Position numbers and translations under genes: made by a program. Of a stretch of 64,000 nt of DNA, positions 54,101-61,396 are shown piece by piece. Position 1 is the stretch's first letter. Each line of letters opens with the position of its first letter. Location: contig JAKZAP010000014.1 in NCBI GenBank assembly GCA_023053575.1, forward strand, positions 17,820,938 through 17,884,937. Direction: 5' to 3'. The notes under the pieces were generated by a model that saw nothing but the letters and a program-made list of their open reading frames with translations, did no database searches and had not been told where the DNA came from. This DNA comes from Branchinecta lynchi (Eukaryota; Arthropoda; Branchiopoda; Anostraca; Branchinectidae).

Positions 54101-56307
54101 TAAAAATATTATCTTTAATATTTTTGAAGGGGTTTTAAAAACCTGAGACTCGGGTCTCACAAACTTCAATATCAAGGGGACTAAAACAATTCAAAACTAA
54201 CACACAAGGGGAAAACTCTAACAAGTCGGAAACCGGGGCGGGGCCAATTGGTGGGTAAGTAGTGGGGGGTAAGGGATACAAAATCGAGGAATAGGTGGGT
54301 TCGTTACAGGCATGGGATTGGAAAGAGATGGGCTCGGTCGGTAAGGCGCGCATATTTGCGTGTAAGTTTGTCGCGGGAGTTTGGGAGGAGAGCGCGAAGG
54401 GGGTAGAAAGATATCTGACCGGCGGGAAGAAGAGGCGGAAGTCGCGAATGCCTCTGGCGCGAGCTCTGGCGCTGCTCTGAAAAAGGCTGGGTCGTAGGCC
54501 TACCCTCCACCATTACCGGTACATGGGCAAAATTGCAAGATTTGTCAGAACACGATAAAAAGGCACAAAGGTCGACATGGTCAAAAGTACAATTGTCAAA
54601 GTTACAGACAGCCGAAATAAAACCACGGCATATGTGTAAAAACTTACATCGTTCGCGAAACTTACAACACCCGCGATCAAAGTAGTTCATTACATTTGCT
54701 TTTCCAGTTTTTGCTTCGTTGTTTTTCTTCTCATCTCCAGCACTTTTCTCCAAGATGATGCTACGTCATCAGCACCTGTTACAGCATTCGTGTCGCTCTG
54801 CTGTGCTTGCTTAGTTGCTAAGGTAACAGCAGGTATTTGCAGATCGTTTGACGTCACACTGACATTTGATTCATTTCGTTTCGTGAGAACTGGCTTGGCT
54901 TCAGAAATATCCACAGGGTTAGTGCCGTCTTTACCCTTAGGCCGGCTAGGCCTGTGCTTGGGGGGCCGGGGGAAACGAGAGGCCAAGCGCCGGTGTAAAT
55001 TGGTGAGAAATGAGGATAAGGGTGCTAGCCTTGTTGCCTTGTTCATTACGACCAGGTGTGACCAGCTACGTTGCACCATCTTTTACGTTACCGGGATTGT
55101 GCCCAAATGTGTCCAATGTGGCAACCAAGAATTGTGCTGCTAATGTGATGGCGTTTTATGTTTTTGTCTCATGGGGCCAAAAATCTATGAACGGCACTGC
55201 ACAGAGCCAGGGTTGGTCACCAAAAGTAACTTCGTACACCCTGGAAAGTAACCCAAAAGTATCTCAAAGTAACCCAATGTAACCTAATGTAACCCAAAGT
55301 ATCCTGAAGTAACTCGTACACCCTGGTTCTTGGTGACCAACCCTGGGCACAGAGTGCGGGTTTAACACAGAGTTAGCATTTGGTTTTAAATTTTCGGATT
55401 TAGCGCATTCATTTTCATTGTCGGAGTTACTGAAAACTGGCAATTGTTCGTTCAGTGCGAAAATGACTGCTTTGCTGATTTTTGCGTCATCTTCTAATTG
55501 GAGAATCTTCGCAGAAAGGGTCAACTGATTACTTCGTAAGGCTGATAATTCATCTTGCATGTCAAGAAGACGGGAATTACGCAAGCTAATTTCCACACTC
55601 AGCCTTTTTAATTCTGAGTCTCGTTCGCACAGTTCGCCGTTTCCCTTCCTCAGTTCATTTGCAAAAATCTGAACTTGTTTTTGCAATTCGACTATCGCTG
55701 TTTCACGACTTGAGTGATTTTGCAGAAGTATTCTATACTGTATTTTTCTTGGAGGGAAGCTACTTGTTTGGTATACTTTTCACGATCAACACACGGGAGG
55801 ACTTGGGAAGCTTGATTCTTTGAAACTGAAACTTTAGCGAAGATTTAGGAGTGCAACGTGGTACCTTGGCAGAAGGGAGAGAGTGTGGCGTCATTGGTGG
55901 TTCAGAAACATCGTTCAGCGGAATGGCAGACTGATAGTTCAAACAGTACCACTCACCGCGGCCACTGTTCGCACCGACTGCACTGAAACGTGCCACTAGT
56001 GGCGCGTAGTCTGCACTCCGGGCATATGTGCCATGTAGGTTTCGACATAATGTCTTACCAAAAACGTTGAAACAAAACCACTCTGCTTTGAGACTGCATA
56101 GTTCAAACAAGTTTATGGAGCTAAGACGCCGTGCACGTGCACTGAGGGCGGATCAGCGTGATAAAGGAATCTTTGAATTTTTAGGTTGGATTGCTAATGC
56201 ATCCTAGTCCTATCAACCCGAAGGCGAACAAAGGGTGGGGAGAGGAGGCCCGAAAGACATTCGACGCCCTGGGAGTTACAAGCCTGATTCAGGGAGAACC
56301 CCCCTAA
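38858..56307 (+). CDS. SMUG1: SMUG1 uracil-DNA glycosylase, four coding exons
   Basis: Single-strand-selective monofunctional uracil-DNA glycosylase. It cleaves the N-glycosidic bond of uracil (and, in known homologues, 5-hydroxymethyluracil) to start nuclear base excision repair. Exons 38858-39109, 47531-47794, 50167-50316 and 56185-56307 join in phase 0 throughout and encode 262 residues; human SMUG1 has 270. Visible hallmarks are the water-activating motif GMNPGPWGM at 72-80 (N74, human N85), VPFGEV at 85-90, the base-recognition Asn in FMYNYSPL (N152, human N163), and HPSPINPKANKGW at 228-240 (H228, human H239, plus the intercalating wedge). I chose the ATG at 38858 because it has an AAACATGG context, lies just after an acceptor-like site and gives the family's usual length. 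All active-site residues are intact and no stop or frameshift interrupts the exons, so the gene looks functional. Confidence 0.95.
39110..40349. other. SMUG1 intron 1, first part; GC-rich hairpin
   Basis: At about 40045-40130 there is an unusually GC-rich island with GCCGCCGCCGTTCCGCCGGC, which can fold on itself. TTTAATACTCTTTATTATAC at about 39739 resembles a minus-strand LINE tail. The open frames at 39366-39655 are not recognised. Confidence 0.45.
40350..42445. mobile_element. hAT transposon, 2.1 kb, AATACAAG duplication
   Basis: Ends CAGGGGTGGCCCGAAG and CTTCGGGCCACCCCTG. A perfect 8-bp direct repeat AATACAAG lies at 40342-40349 and 42446-42453. No transposase frame is intact; the interior holds AAATTTCGCCTGTGGC/TCGCCTGCGGCG blocks typical of worn hAT relatives and a nested CGACTG-repeat MITE at 41095-41400. 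It is non-autonomous or decayed, and it is inserted into a hAT transposase relic. Confidence 0.88.
41095..41400 (+). mobile_element. CGACTG-repeat hAT-like MITE, copy 5 (nested)
   Basis: Starts CAGAGGCGTTACTATC, with GGTATTTACCGACTGGCTGG, AAAAATCGACTG repeats and CCGACAACATCGGGGG. It interrupts the 2.1-kb hAT element. CCTTCAGCCAAAACTGACTG at 41149 is a piece of another repeat family inside it. The right end is not clear. Confidence 0.55.
42453..42611 (+). pseudogene. hAT transposase C-terminal relic
   Basis: Reads VLAIPARSAAAERVFSTIGL, then IVSAKRSMLAPHRVNKLQF, then IHDN and on to a TAG stop at 42609-42611. This is the C-terminal hAT dimerisation domain (consensus IPASSAASERVFS..KR..L.P..V..L.F). 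The start is cut by the 2.1-kb hAT insertion. In the joined upstream sequence a stop codon appears within five codons before the duplicated target (GTTGCTGTTTATGCAATACA), so the relic was already dead or is cut again further up. Confidence 0.8.
42838..44280 (+). repeat. dispersed repeat X copy 2, split by element A
   Basis: The left part 42838-42998 matches 7005-7148 (CCTCGCACTATTTACTCTTC). The right part 44076-44280 matches 7994-8205 (TTCTGATGGAAA, ACACGGCAAGTGAGAAAATC, AATGTACCGTACGAA, ATAGGTAAGATA). TTTACATAACCGG before element A corresponds to TTTACATAACTG after element B in copy 1. The uninterrupted site can therefore be inferred as TTTACATAAC..TTTTTTCTGATGG. Confidence 0.65.
43003..44075 (+). 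mobile_element. element A copy 3
   Basis: A 1.07-kb copy: TTTTGGGATCCCAAAACG, GTCCGTCTGTCCGTCCG run, GATAACTCTCGAAGGGAATG, five or more units with GTAGTTCGCCCGGAATCCGG, and end GGGATCCCATCGAAACC TTTGGTCTTG. Comparison with repeat X copy 1 places both boundaries in a T run with no target duplication. Confidence 0.8.
44340..44415. other. GC-rich segment
   Basis: CCGGCGCGCCGCCGATGAGA and GGGGCGGCGTCGGAAAC form a locally GC-rich patch in otherwise A/T-rich DNA. No function can be read from it. Confidence 0.35.
44543..44844. mobile_element. MITE E (CCGATGAAAAATTT ends), GTTC duplication
   Basis: A 302-bp element with ends CCGATGAAAAATTTCT and AGATAAATTTTTCATCGG. The direct repeat GTTC lies at 44539-44542 and 44845-44848. 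The interior is filled with GTAGTAGTATG/CATAGTAGCATC trinucleotide-like text. GTACCAAAACGTTGCATG is mirrored near the right end by CATGCAACTTTTTCGTAC. Only one copy is in the window. Confidence 0.7.
45022..46160. mobile_element. 1.14-kb foldback element with 9-bp duplication
   Basis: Left end GGCACTGTCTAGGGAACCGG and right end CCGGTTCCCTAGACAGTGCC. A perfect 9-bp direct repeat GCGAATCAT lies at 45013-45021 and 46161-46169. The arms of about 500 bp mirror each other almost base for base. They are built from units of about 50-60 bp alternating GGTTCCGGTAGT and CTCACGGAA. The centre (about 45515-45690) is unpaired. A 9-bp duplication with very long inverted repeats fits MuDR/Foldback-type transposons (inference). 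It interrupts an AAACTGACTGCGAATCAT repeat. The open frame at 45020-45247 is a by-product. Confidence 0.88.
46170..46805. other. no gene seen
   Basis: Flanking remnants of the GACTGCG repeat (46173-46180, AGCTTGGGCTGGAGCAACAT at about 46228). The remainder is unassigned; open frames at 46256-46781 have no recognisable motif. Confidence 0.35.
46806..47137 (+). mobile_element. probable LINE 3' fragment with ACTT tail
   Basis: A 102-codon open frame to 47119 (RNKEIKKTRSCYLKYAKHLL..ITRFKVAG) ends in AAATAAATTACTTACTTACT. The same tail occurs at 62735-62757 and, reversed, at 50742-50772. The tail supports a LINE origin; the protein itself is not recognised. Confidence 0.45.
47531..47794 (+). CDS. 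SMUG1: SMUG1 coding exon 2
   Basis: The acceptor is cccttgtag and the donor is AAG|gtaggc. 88 codons in phase 0: VPFGEVSIVRDWLGIFGEVE, HPKRPIDGFNC, ISGQRFWGFLRDLAGTPENL, FMYNYSPLSF and ending NVTPPEMK. It carries the active-site Phe and the pyrimidine-recognising Asn. The donor gtaggc is less typical than the others. Confidence 0.95.
47955..48325 (-). mobile_element. LINE 3' UTR, second copy
   Basis: Nearly identical to 1935-2300: GAGGTTCAAGGTTTAAT, AAGCCGGGGACACAAGGTCG, AATGCGCAAGC..GGGTTACC and ATCGATGATTCTTGAATTTA. It is truncated just inside the UTR, with no coding remains. The high identity implies recent activity of this LINE. Confidence 0.75.
48725..49293. repeat. recent tandem duplication, about 285-bp unit
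   Basis: Two adjacent units (about 48725-49013 and 49014-49293) with near-identical text: ACCAATCGAGCTCTTCCCTT, ATCATCAGTTGCAAGCTGTG, GAATGCA[G/A]TCTAAGGC and AGAAAGTCGAGATGGCACAT. A frame is open in both, but duplication alone explains this and no motif is recognised. It lies in SMUG1 intron 2. Confidence 0.8.
49371..49507. repeat. three tandem 47-bp units
   Basis: AACTTATTATTAAATTATA followed by GTGTTTAATCTTACTTACG occurs three times in a row with few changes. Confidence 0.85.
49684..50025. repeat. two tandem units of about 175 bp
   Basis: TTGCACGCTGCAGGTCC/TTGCACGCAGCTGGTCC, TTCCGGGCTGATTCTTTCT, CTTCTCGAGA and AGTCCGTGCTTCCCT recur with about 12% divergence. Both strands show open frames because the unit is GC-richer; no protein is recognised. 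Confidence 0.75.
50167..50316 (+). CDS. SMUG1: SMUG1 coding exon 3
   Basis: The acceptor is catctttcag and the donor is AAG|gtaatg. 50 codons: IEERKMLMSLCDSALLEVLQ, LLQPKIIVCVGKFVEKQVLK and then TASLPVK. It corresponds to the human segment around LVVGVGRLAEQRARR, the last core beta strand and helix before the HPSP loop. Confidence 0.95.
50317..50739. other. SMUG1 intron 3, start
   Basis: Poly-A runs at 50361-50405 and unassigned sequence up to the end of the antisense LINE. Confidence 0.35.
50740..53990 (-). pseudogene. antisense LINE with reverse transcriptase, split by element A
   Basis: Non-LTR reverse transcriptase of CR1/jockey type, read on the minus strand: linker HRPITDNGLLEFGNWLLTEK; RT ITPIPKKG, GTRPITLTPVFSKI, QFGNRPEISTCH and LITIDFRKGFDLINH (motif A); element A; then FCGVPQGTLLGPILFLVMMN (motif B) and KFVDDLRL (motif C, FVDD instead of FADD). 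The C-terminus is at 51415-50996. The 3' UTR ends TTACTTGCTTACTTACTAG near 50742. Defects are an in-frame stop between SKI and ESFVPAW near 53172, a frameshift in the linker, and the insertion at 51795-52871. No endonuclease domain is present upstream of the linker. Dead copy, inserted antisense in SMUG1 intron 3. Confidence 0.88.
51795..52871 (+). mobile_element. element A copy 4, inserted in the LINE
   Basis: Starts TTTTGGAATCCCAAAACG (one G changed), has a GTCCGTCCG run, about five units with CGGAATCCGG, and ends GGGATCCCATCGAAACC TTTGTTCTTG. It sits between RT segments ending KNEVQ and beginning MFSELSDIFCGVPQG. Rejoining the flanks through a short T run keeps the LINE frame open. Confidence 0.85.
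54304..56110 (-). pseudogene. broken ORF1-like region: coiled coil and CCCH fingers
   Basis: Minus-strand reading pieces in order: 56110-55760 with EWFCFNV and EWYCLNY; 55686-55264, a coiled coil (MQKQVQIFANELRKGNGELC, LRNSRLLDMQDELSALRSNQ); 55079-54690, basic/proline-rich; 54753-54304 with tandem CCCH-type zinc fingers GCCKFRERCKFLH, VCNFDNCTFDH and CAFLSCSDKSCNFAH. Pieces are in different frames and broken by a MITE at 55207-55346. Position 5' of the antisense RT suggests LINE ORF1 (CR1-type ORF1s carry zinc fingers and coiled coils), with the endonuclease deleted. An unrelated retrogene is the alternative. Confidence 0.5.
55207..55346. mobile_element. hAT MITE, 140 bp, GCACAGAG duplication
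   Basis: Ends CCAGGGTTGGTCACC and GGTGACCAACCCTGG. The perfect 8-bp direct repeat GCACAGAG lies at 55199-55206 and 55347-55354. The interior repeats AGTAACCCAAAGTA and CGTACACCCTGG. It interrupts the ORF1-like region. Confidence 0.9.
56185..56307 (+). CDS. SMUG1: SMUG1 coding exon 4 and stop
   Basis: The acceptor is ctttgaatttttag; 40 codons then TAA at 56305-56307. Reads VGLLMHPSPINPKANKGWGE, then EARKTFDALGV, then TSLIQGEPP. HPSP supplies the catalytic His, and the PINPKANKGW stretch is the DNA-intercalating wedge known from vertebrate SMUG1. It is too short for an ORF scan but unambiguous. Confidence 0.95.
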   Translation, partial: VGLLMHPSPINPKANKGWGEEARKTFDALGVTSLIQGEPP

Positions 56308-56358
56308 GAGTGATCTTTGCTTGTCTGAGAGTAAGTCTATGCATCTTTATATGATCTG

Positions 56359-56632
56359 AGTTGCGTTTTATTTGAAGTTCATAGTACAGCGGGAGGAGAT
56401 GGCGGACTGTAAATAGCCGTTTTATTCCTGGCGGACTACGTCGGAAGGTACGCTGAACAGTTTCGTGCCTCACCCAGCGTACAAACTAGTGGGTCCGCTG
56501 GCACTCAGCGGGCGGCCCGCTGGCAAATAAAACGACTTTAGGCACCCCGCGCCTTCCCAGCGTACGGCCCGCTGGCGAATAAAACGACAACGAACAGTCC
56601 GCTGTACTATCAACTTCAAATAAAACGCAACT
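56359..56632. mobile_element. MITE D copy 2, CTG duplication
   Basis: A 274-bp element with ends AGTTGCGTTTTATTTGAAGT and ACTTCAAATAAAACGCAACT. The direct repeat CTG lies at 56356-56358 and 56633-56635. It is collinear with 30905-31177 in reverse. It starts 51 bp after the SMUG1 stop codon. Confidence 0.85.
56526..56624 (+). promoter_or_regulatory. candidate SMUG1 poly(A) signals inside a MITE
   Basis: AATAAA occurs at 56526-56531, 56578-56583 and 56619-56624, all inside MITE D copy 2. These are the first AATAAA hexamers downstream of the SMUG1 stop; the 51 bp between stop and MITE have none. Use of any of them is inference. Confidence 0.45.
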
Positions 56633-57134
56633 CTGGAGTTTACGCGGGAGAACACAGCACGTTTTGTTGGGACTGGTGTCGAAAAAGCCTAGATCTTCAA
56701 GCTAACACCGGGAAAACTGCTGTTCGGTTATTCTCTTAGGATAAGACCTATGCCTAAGCATTGAAAGCAGTTTAGACACTCGCTGGCGGAGTATTCACAT
56801 AAACCTCGTTAGTCTTTATGGGATTCTCCTCAAAGAATCCGTCGTGTAAATGCTTCTGATTCACGCTAGTTCCATAGTCATTTCTTCCGTTCTTTTTCCC
56901 AAAGTTTTGCTCTTCACAAGTGTATTCTATCCCACCAACCCTTTTTGCACTACAATGATTACATTGGTCGAAATATCGGTTATGCGAATTTGCCGCGTTT
57001 GCTATCATGGGCAAGGGGCCTAGAGTGGGGTCTGAAACAGCAGAACCCCTTTGTAATTTGCTGCATGTAGAACTTAGTTTTAAGTAGTTAATTTGTCCTA
57101 GTACAGCGTAGCAGAAACACTCCGGGGTGCGAGG

Positions 57135-57475
57135 TGATCTTTAAAGTTTACCGAAAAGGGCCGAGATAAGATAATGTAATGACCCATCACTTATTCACTT
57201 AAAGAAAGACTCGATGAAAATGCGTTACTTCCTTGCTCCGCTGTTCACGAATAATCAGTTTTCATATAGTGGAATTTCCCTGTCGGACTTATGGTACCTC
57301 TATACGCTTGTCCCTGTGTTGCATGCTTGACGGAAACGATTTAAGAAAAATAAGTGTTCACACAGTGAACGCAAGCTGTTAGCCACTGAAAAGCCGCGAT
57401 TGTATTGAGATTCAACTTTTACGCGTCATAGCAGAACTTGTGTTGTTGAGACGGCCGTAGATATTCTGAATGGAC
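57135..57475 (-). repeat. dispersed repeat, copy 2
   Basis: Inverted relative of 31625-31975: CCGAAAAGGGCC, CCATCACTTATTCACTT, GCCACTGAAAAGC and GACGGCCGTAGATAT. The frame open in copy 1 is broken here. Confidence 0.6.
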
Positions 57476-58204
57476 GTCACTACTAGAGTAGATAGGGGAA
57501 AATAAAACAAAATCCCTTAGCAGAATCGGAATAATCCATGAGTGTATAATATTAGATGATAAAAATTAAGTTGGCTTTGTGAGATTGTTTTTCGCAAAGC
57601 AAATAACGATACAAACTAGTTACGTTTACTGTAATGTTCAAAACTTCATGTTATATCTTGTTATTTTCAGCCAGCTTATGGGATCCTTAGCAGTAGGTTC
57701 TCTTTCTTTTGTTTGACTAATTAGAAAATGTCTTGAGCTTCGAAAAGTAGCACGCCACTTCTGTTCCAATTCTGTATGCCGCTTAACTACAATCCTTCCA
57801 GAACAACTCAAAAACGTTGAATTGTTGTTATTTATTGGGTTCATTCCATTTGTACGATTCAGTAAAATAATTTTTGTTTTATGTATGTGTTTGTTGTTTC
57901 CTTGGTATGGTTGTTGTTAGAACTTGTTTTGAATTCTCTGATGCCAAGTAGTCGAGCTGGGCCCTGCATTCAGGTATTTGAGTAAACAAAAAATAACAAA
58001 TGTGAATAGCTCCACTCGTTTAATTCAAACCACTCGGTCCATTCAAGTTTATATCATGCTATGAGTTTTGCTAACAGGAGACCAATTGATCTCGAAAGTT
58101 TCGAATAGGTAAAAGACAAATTGGTTCAGATGCCGTCAGTGCGGAGGAAAAATACCGTTGCCTACAAAAAAGTGGATGGAGGCGTAGATCCAGTGGACTA
58201 AGGG
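57476..58204. other. no feature seen
   Basis: Unassigned; no exon or delimited repeat was recognised. Confidence 0.35.
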
Positions 58205-58372
58205 GACGTTTTCGCGTGGATGGCTCTGGTCCCGTCGACCTCCCGTCGAGCTCGACGGACATTTTCGCGTGGATGTCGTCGATGTTCTTGTCATTTTAGC
58301 GTGGACAGAATCCATCTTCCTCAAGCCGTTCAACGCCCGATCGGTTTTCTCATTTTCGCGTGGACGGGATCA
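58205..58372. repeat. TTTTCGCGTGGA repeats
   Basis: Four copies of TTTTCGCGTGGA (one as TTTTAGCGTGGA) at about 58209, 58262, 58294 and 58352. A reversed copy GTCCACGCGAAAACG lies at 60035. Spacing is irregular; the function is unknown. Confidence 0.5.
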
Positions 58373-58398
58373 CCCTTTCATCTCTACAGCCGTCAGAA

Positions 58399-58873
58399 AT
58401 AGAAAACCGTGATTTTTTTTTTTTTTTCTTGATCAGCTAGTTATCCCTCTAAGATGATGTGCGAGGGATAAATATAAATCCGGATATTTCGGTTGCACTC
58501 CCGGCAAACCGTCCTCAGCGAAAAAAAAACAAAACTAAATCATAAGATCCAACACAATACCAACAGAAAAACAATGCGGAACCAAGAAAATATGTAACGA
58601 CATGTAACTAAAACCGGAAGAACGATGCGGATTGAACGACATACAAATTCAAATAAAATAACGAATATTAAAATGTGCGTGTTAAAAGTGTATATGTACA
58701 AATCTGTGATTATTTTACAATTCTGAATTCTGTGTCTATTTACAATTTACCTATTCCCTGGGAAAGCGCAGAAGCTTTCACCCAGCACTTATATAATCCT
58801 TCGTTTTTACCATAACTGCACAAATACTTCCACAAGCTCATCTTAGAGGGATAACTAGCTGACCAAGAAACAA
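58399..58873. mobile_element. inverted-repeat element ATAGAAAACCG, copy 2
   Basis: Starts ATAGAAAACCGTGATTTTT and then CTTGATCAGCTAGTTATCC. It shares with 23242-23872 GATGTGCGAGGGATAAAT, TTCGGTTGCACTC, CATAAGATCCAACACAATAC and CCCTGGGAAAGCGCAGAAGC. The right end ATAACTAGCTGACCAAGAAA is truncated. Confidence 0.65.
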
Positions 58874-59399
58874 GTGCGCAAGCGCTCAGACGTGGTGTGT
58901 AAAAGTAAAATGTTTATCACATTTGTATACAAACAGCTTTAGAACCAAGACATTTCTCATCCCAATAACCAAACAAGTATTGAAATAACCTTGTAATCCT
59001 CCCCCTTTAAAAGCTTTAAATGTAAACAAACCGCCAGTATAAATCCAAAGAAATGTTGAAGATCTTGCACGAATAGCATTTGTTCGAACACTGAATGGTC
59101 TGCCTGCCAGTCCAACCCTTTACAGCTCTTTGTCCATTAGCAAGGTAATAACAAGGCAATAAACCAATTTGTAGCAGACTAATGCCCCCTTTGTCACAAT
59201 TCATTAAGAATGGCATATCATCGATCATATGACAAAACAGTCCAGTTTCCAACTGTTCATTAAAGATTAAAGTACGTCGCGTCTTCTTATTTGTTGATGT
59301 TACACAAAATCCTCATCCATAGGTATATATCTCCTCAAATACAGAAGAGTTGGGCTTGAGACCTGTCATATACAAATTAATCTCTTGGGAAATCTGACT
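58874..59399. other. no feature seen
   Basis: Unassigned; the minus-strand open frame 59016-59252 has no recognisable motif. Confidence 0.35.
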
Positions 59400-59960
59400 C
59401 AGCTGCCCATGAACGGGAGGGGGGGGGGGGGGGGGGTCGGGACCCATCAAAATGCGTAGTTACACCTTTTCCCCTCAAGTATATCAGCTTAGAGTTTGAT
59501 TCCAGTCACGGGTCAAAAACTTTTTCATGGGCAATTGCAGTCTGGGCCCAATTGCCCCTGAACCAAGTGGGGATGGGGTTTGGGACCCGCAACAAGTAAA
59601 AAGAGACCCCAATGCTCACAATCCTACCAAGTTTCAACTTGATACCTGTTGATTCCTAGCAAGGGTAACGAACTTTACTCATGGGCAATCTGGGCCTAGT
59701 TGCCCATGAACGGGGTGGGTGGGGGAGGTGCAACTTTAAAAGCAAGTTTCCAGCCCTAGGATCTACGCGTCCAAGGAATTTCATCGTCCTATGTCCAGTT
59801 CTGGTCAAGTTATAAACTTTATTCACTGGGCAATCTGGGCCCATTTCCCCCTGAACCGGGTTGGAGTGAGTTTAGACCCCAATACCCACTAGCATACCAA
59901 GTTTCAACTTGATACTTGGGTTCACGAGTTATGAGCTCCACAAAATACGGTGAAAACCGG
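59400..59960. repeat. diverged tandem units with GCCCATGAACGGG
   Basis: TGGGCAATCTGGGCCCA and TTGCCC..TGAAC.GGG recur at about 59400, 59527, 59690 and 59826, each followed by a G-rich run and ACCAAGTTTCAACTTGATAC-like text. A run of more than 20 G lies at about 59413-59437. It resembles the tandem interiors of elements A and B, but no ends were found. Confidence 0.55.
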
Positions 59961-60204
59961 AAACCGAAAACCGGAAGCTGCTACAGCGCTCGCAATAGTG
60001 GATTGTTCCAAGCTTGGCTTCAAACCTTATATACAGCCGTCCACGCGAAAACGTCGCCTAAGTATTTATTTCGTACAAAATTGGACATGCAATAAACAAG
60101 AATAAATGTACTGGCCAATTTTAGAAGCAAAAGAGACTTGCTAAAAACTTTATGATACGACAGTAAAGAAGAAAGAAAATAAATTCAGACAAAGATCAAA
60201 GGAA

Positions 60205-60235
60205 ACGAGACCAATGGCTTCGATGGGATCCTAAA
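60205..60235. repeat. orphan end of element A
   Basis: GACCAATGGCTTCGATGGGA then TCCTAAA corresponds to the reversed right end of element A (GACCAAAGGTTTCGATGGGA TCCCAAA). No internal units follow. Confidence 0.5.
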
Positions 60236-60473
60236 GGGGAATATTTGTTGATTCTACCGTTCGGTGTCTGCCAAACCCCATATGCATTTGAAATCACCCT
60301 AGTACACCTATTAACCAGATCCATTAGGTAAATACTTTCCAGCAAAAAGCATATCAGATGACCAGGCTCATTCGTAAACATCCGATTTTGACCAGATTTT
60401 GACCATGATCCGACCGGACTATCCATCCTAGCGAGAATTTCTGATCGAGAACTTCCGGATTCACTGTGTCTTT

Positions 60474-60790
60474 TTAGGGAATACCAAATTTGAATGTATT
60501 AAGTATGAAATTGAAGGGGTATGGTACAACAAAAGCATTGTTCTTAGCATGGCCACATGAACAAGTACCCGATTGTATCTGTGCAGCATTGAGGACTGCC
60601 TGGAGAACACTGACCCTAGATGTGGAAGCTGATGTCTCTTCTAGAATGACTCCTAGAAACTTCATGGAGTGTAGGAACGGCAGGACAGATCCGGCAGTAG
60701 TGTGAACTCGGGGGCCAAACAGTTTATACAAGAATCACGCCACTTTTTGCGAGTTAATTTTCATCTGGTTAATGGGGTACTCTTTCAGTC
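60474..60790 (-). pseudogene. LINE reverse-transcriptase fragment
   Basis: Minus-strand reading gives INSQKVA, a stop, then LYKLFGPRVHTTAGSVLPFL, HSMKFLGVILEE and VLQAVLNAAQ. K-F-L-G-V after an N-x-x-K segment is the region following the FADD motif in non-LTR polymerases. Short and broken. Confidence 0.5.
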
Positions 60791-60896
60791 CGGTCGACAA
60801 GTGTCATTATTGTCATCTGTCGTCAGTTGACTCCGTTGTTGGCCGCGCCACGCAATTGATTTTTGCATCGTAATACTCAGTTTGACTTTTAGGATA

Positions 60897-61040
60897 AGAT
60901 AAGATAAGATTTTATTTGCGCTAAAAGCCAACGGCCATGGCAAATACGTATATAACAAAAAAACAACACCACACACAAAAAAATTTTATTAAACTCCTAT
61001 AGGCACCTATCCCTATGGGCTAAGGCTACTTTTAGGTTTT
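60897..61040 (-). mobile_element. LINE 3' tail with TCTTA repeats
   Basis: GATAAGATAAGATAAGATTT then TATTTGCGCTAAAAGCC. Read on the minus strand it is a 3' UTR (GGCTTTTAGCGCAAATAAAA) with a (TCTTA)n tail. A related end lies at about 14176-14215. Confidence 0.5.
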
Positions 61041-61396
61041 ATTTTTTCAACAATTTTTAGGGACGAAACTGTGCGCGATTGGTTGTTCAGTGTAGTAGTC
61101 CGCTATGATAGCTGCTGGTCTGGAGTCCTTTAAAGCGGACCACAAAAAATGGTCTTTCTACCACACACACAATGATAACCATCCCTATGAATGTTTAAAA
61201 CCACAAAAATCACCGTCAAACAATGAGCAAATCGAAAAAAACACCAAATTCTCGAGGTTTGAAATGATTCGGTCTAGACTAAATCTCAGCTGATTATCCG
61301 GGATAGCCGTTATGGCGCGTAGGGAGCCAAGGATCAAAATAATAATTACCATCTAATGCTCCAACTGTTTATTACAAATACAGATAAATTAAAAAA
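61041..61396. other. no feature seen
   Basis: Unassigned, with no recognisable exon or repeat boundary. Confidence 0.3.
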
